The notes under the pieces are model-generated. The model searched no databases. It was not told where the DNA came from and saw only the letters and a program-made list of their open reading frames with translations. A stretch of 64,000 nucleotides of DNA from JAJDXW01 sp965202895 (lineage in GTDB: Bacteria; Pseudomonadota; Gammaproteobacteria; HK1): positions 5,022,001 through 5,086,000 of the forward strand of contig OZ241901.1 of the NCBI GenBank assembly GCA_965202895.1. The letters are read 5' to 3'. The position numbers and the translations under genes are program-made. Of the stretch, positions 62,882-64,000 are shown piece by piece. Positions within the stretch are counted from its first letter, which is position 1. Each line of letters starts with the position of its first letter.

Positions 62882-64000
62882 GTGAACATCGACTATAGAA
62901 CCGGCGACTTGTTCTCCGCCGATGCCGAGGCTCTGGTGAACACCGTAAATTGTGTGGGCGTCATGGGAAAAGGAATTGCCTTGCAGTTCAAAAAGAGATT
63001 TCCAGACAATTTCAAGGATTACTCGGAGGCCTGCAAACGCAAGGAGGTCCAGCCGGGGCATATGTTCGTGTTCGAAACCAGGAGACCCGACGGCAATCCC
63101 AAGTACATCATCAACTTCCCGACCAAGCGTCACTGGCGGGCCAGAAGCCGGCTAGACGACGTGAAAGCCGGTTTGGCCGACTTGGCTGACCAGATTCGGA
63201 GGTGGAAGATTCGCTCCATTGCAATGCCGGCGCTAGGCTGTGGTCATGGCGGGTTGGAGTGGGAGGAGGTACGTTCCCAGATCGAGAAGGAATTCGGGGA
63301 TCTGTCCGCCGACGTGCAGATCTCGGTTTTCACGCCGGAGGAGGCATCGGACACCACATCCATGACTCGCTCGATCGAAGCACTGGACATGACCCCGGGA
63401 CGCGCGGCGCTGGTGATATTGATGGAGCGCTATCTGTCTGGACAGCCAAAGGAACCGAGGGTGCTGCCGGAGGCGACGGTGCACGAGCTGGCGTACTTTC
63501 TGCAGGTTGCTGGCGAACCTTTGCAACTCGATTACTCCGATGGGAATGGAAGTCCTCGTGCGGAAAAATTCCACCGAGTCTTGCGCAGGATGGAAGGACA
63601 TTGGATTTCGGGACGTCCTGGCAACGGGAAAGAATCCGGCAGGCTGTTCGAATTGATGCCCGAAACGGTCCGGGATGCCAAAGGTTTTCTGGGAAACCGG
63701 CCTGAAACCCGGGGGCATGTCGACAGAGTGGGCGATTTGATGGACGGTTTCGAGACGCCCCTGGGCATAAAGCTCCTGGCGAGTGTTCATTGGACGGTTT
63801 GCCACGGGCGATCGGCGTCGGTTGACGACGTTAATCGCCGTCTGCGAGGGAGAGAATTCTATCGCAGACAGATCGAGCAGGCGTATCAGACTATCGAGAA
63901 ACTGGGTTGGCTCCACGATGAGGAAGGAACGAAACGAGTGATTGGCGAAGATCCGGGTTTTCCCGCTAAAGCGAGAGTGTCTGACGAGTTGCTTCCGGAG
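62882..64000 (+). CDS. darG: DarG macro-domain antitoxin (3' end beyond window)
   Basis: From GTG 62882 (SD CCGGAGG) the frame reads NIDYRTGDLFSADAEALVNT, VNCVGVMGKGIALQFKKRFP, YIINFPTKRHWRARSRLDDV and AMPALGCGHGGLEWEEV. This is the macrodomain of DarG that removes ADP-ribose from DNA. The C-terminal portion (ALVILMERYL onward, residues 165-373 here) is the toxin-binding helical part and continues past the window with no stop in 373 codons. Confidence 0.9.
   Translation, partial: MNIDYRTGDLFSADAEALVNTVNCVGVMGKGIALQFKKRFPDNFKDYSEACKRKEVQPGHMFVFETRRPDGNPKYIINFPTKRHWRARSRLDDVKAGLADLADQIRRWKIRSIAMPALGCGHGGLEWEEVRSQIEKEFGDLSADVQISVFTPEEASDTTSMTRSIEALDMTPGRAALVILMERYLSGQPKEPRVLPEATVHELAYFLQVAGEPLQLDYSDGNGSPRAEKFHRVLRRMEGHWISGRPGNGKESGRLFELMPETVRDAKGFLGNRPETRGHVDRVGDLMDGFETPLGIKLLASVHWTVCHGRSASVDDVNRRLRGREFYRRQIEQAYQTIEKLGWLHDEEGTKRVIGEDPGFPAKARVSDELLPE

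Noticed and set aside
1..64000. CRISPR arrays, rRNA and tRNA genes
   Set aside because: No regularly spaced short repeats with unique spacers, and no rRNA or complete tRNA cloverleaf, were recognised. The modular repeats at 1-2650 are coding.

Overview
The window looks like a chromosomal segment of a high-GC proteobacterium, probably Gamma- or Alphaproteobacteria; the sequence alone does not fix the lineage. Supporting this are a complete polyhydroxyalkanoate (PHA) module (class I synthase, DUF6489 protein, phasin, PhaR), glutathione synthase, and many acyl-CoA and hydantoinase-type catabolic genes. High-GC housekeeping and catabolic genes alternate with visibly AT-richer stretches that carry defence-type genes, toxin-antitoxin genes, transposase remnants and broken genes. 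The window therefore reads as a metabolic backbone interrupted by several small defence or mobile islands.

Layout. 1-4491 (minus): 5' part of a very large secreted surface protein built of nearly identical tandem modules; it runs off the left edge. 4.5-7 kb: REP-like inverted repeats, a 16-G run, a NYN-type nuclease gene behind a promoter and intrinsic terminator, and a micro-operon of small membrane/coiled-coil proteins. 7-10.3 kb (minus): a compact three-gene operon of DUF262 protein, DUF3696-type AAA ATPase and an unrecognised protein, which is the best candidate for an undescribed defence system. 10.4-15 kb: scrapyard of Rpn-type nuclease, ISNCY, IS1380, ISAs1-like, cinA and GMC oxidoreductase fragments plus small membrane proteins. 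15.1-18.4 kb: a GHKL (sacsin-like) ATPase fused to a nuclease-like C-terminus. 18.4-19.4 kb: truncated vapBC and a TumA-like antitoxin, bounded by a repeated GMC fragment.

19.4-27.6 kb (minus): cinA, kynurenine-formamidase-like hydrolase, hyuB, hyuA, enoyl-CoA hydratase, thioesterase and rhomboid protease, mostly co-oriented and closely spaced. 28-31.7 kb: toxin-antitoxin debris and a 732-residue protein with an Mrr-like N-terminus and a PIN-like C-terminus. 31.8-35.3 kb: coiled-coil membrane protein, IlvD/Edd dehydratase, DMT transporter. 35.4-40.7 kb: PHA module with probable PhaR operators between the divergent phasin and phaR genes, then an SDR. 41-44.3 kb: AAA_14/DUF4143 ATPase behind a 37-bp palindrome, gshB, NUDIX hydrolase. 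44.6-57.2 kb: a second catabolic block (enoyl-CoA hydratase, DUF1989 protein, MFS transporter, acyl-CoA ligase, LLM oxidoreductase, hyuA, hyuB, nucleotidyltransferase), with two copies of a small MITE-like element. 57.3-57.9 kb: an imperfect inverted repeat of about 640 bp. 58-61.5 kb: a 2OG-Fe(II) oxygenase fusion and a sirtuin. 61.8-64 kb: a decayed copy of the oxygenase 5' end, then a darTG toxin-antitoxin pair whose darG runs off the right edge.

Working hypothesis: the two hyuAB blocks with crotonases, CoA ligase, thioesterase and transporters serve catabolism of amide/lactam or aromatic acids, with surplus carbon stored as PHA. The AT-richer genes form at least four separate defence acquisitions (DUF262-DUF3696 operon, GHKL-nuclease, Mrr-PIN, DarTG), several flanked by broken or duplicated host sequence.
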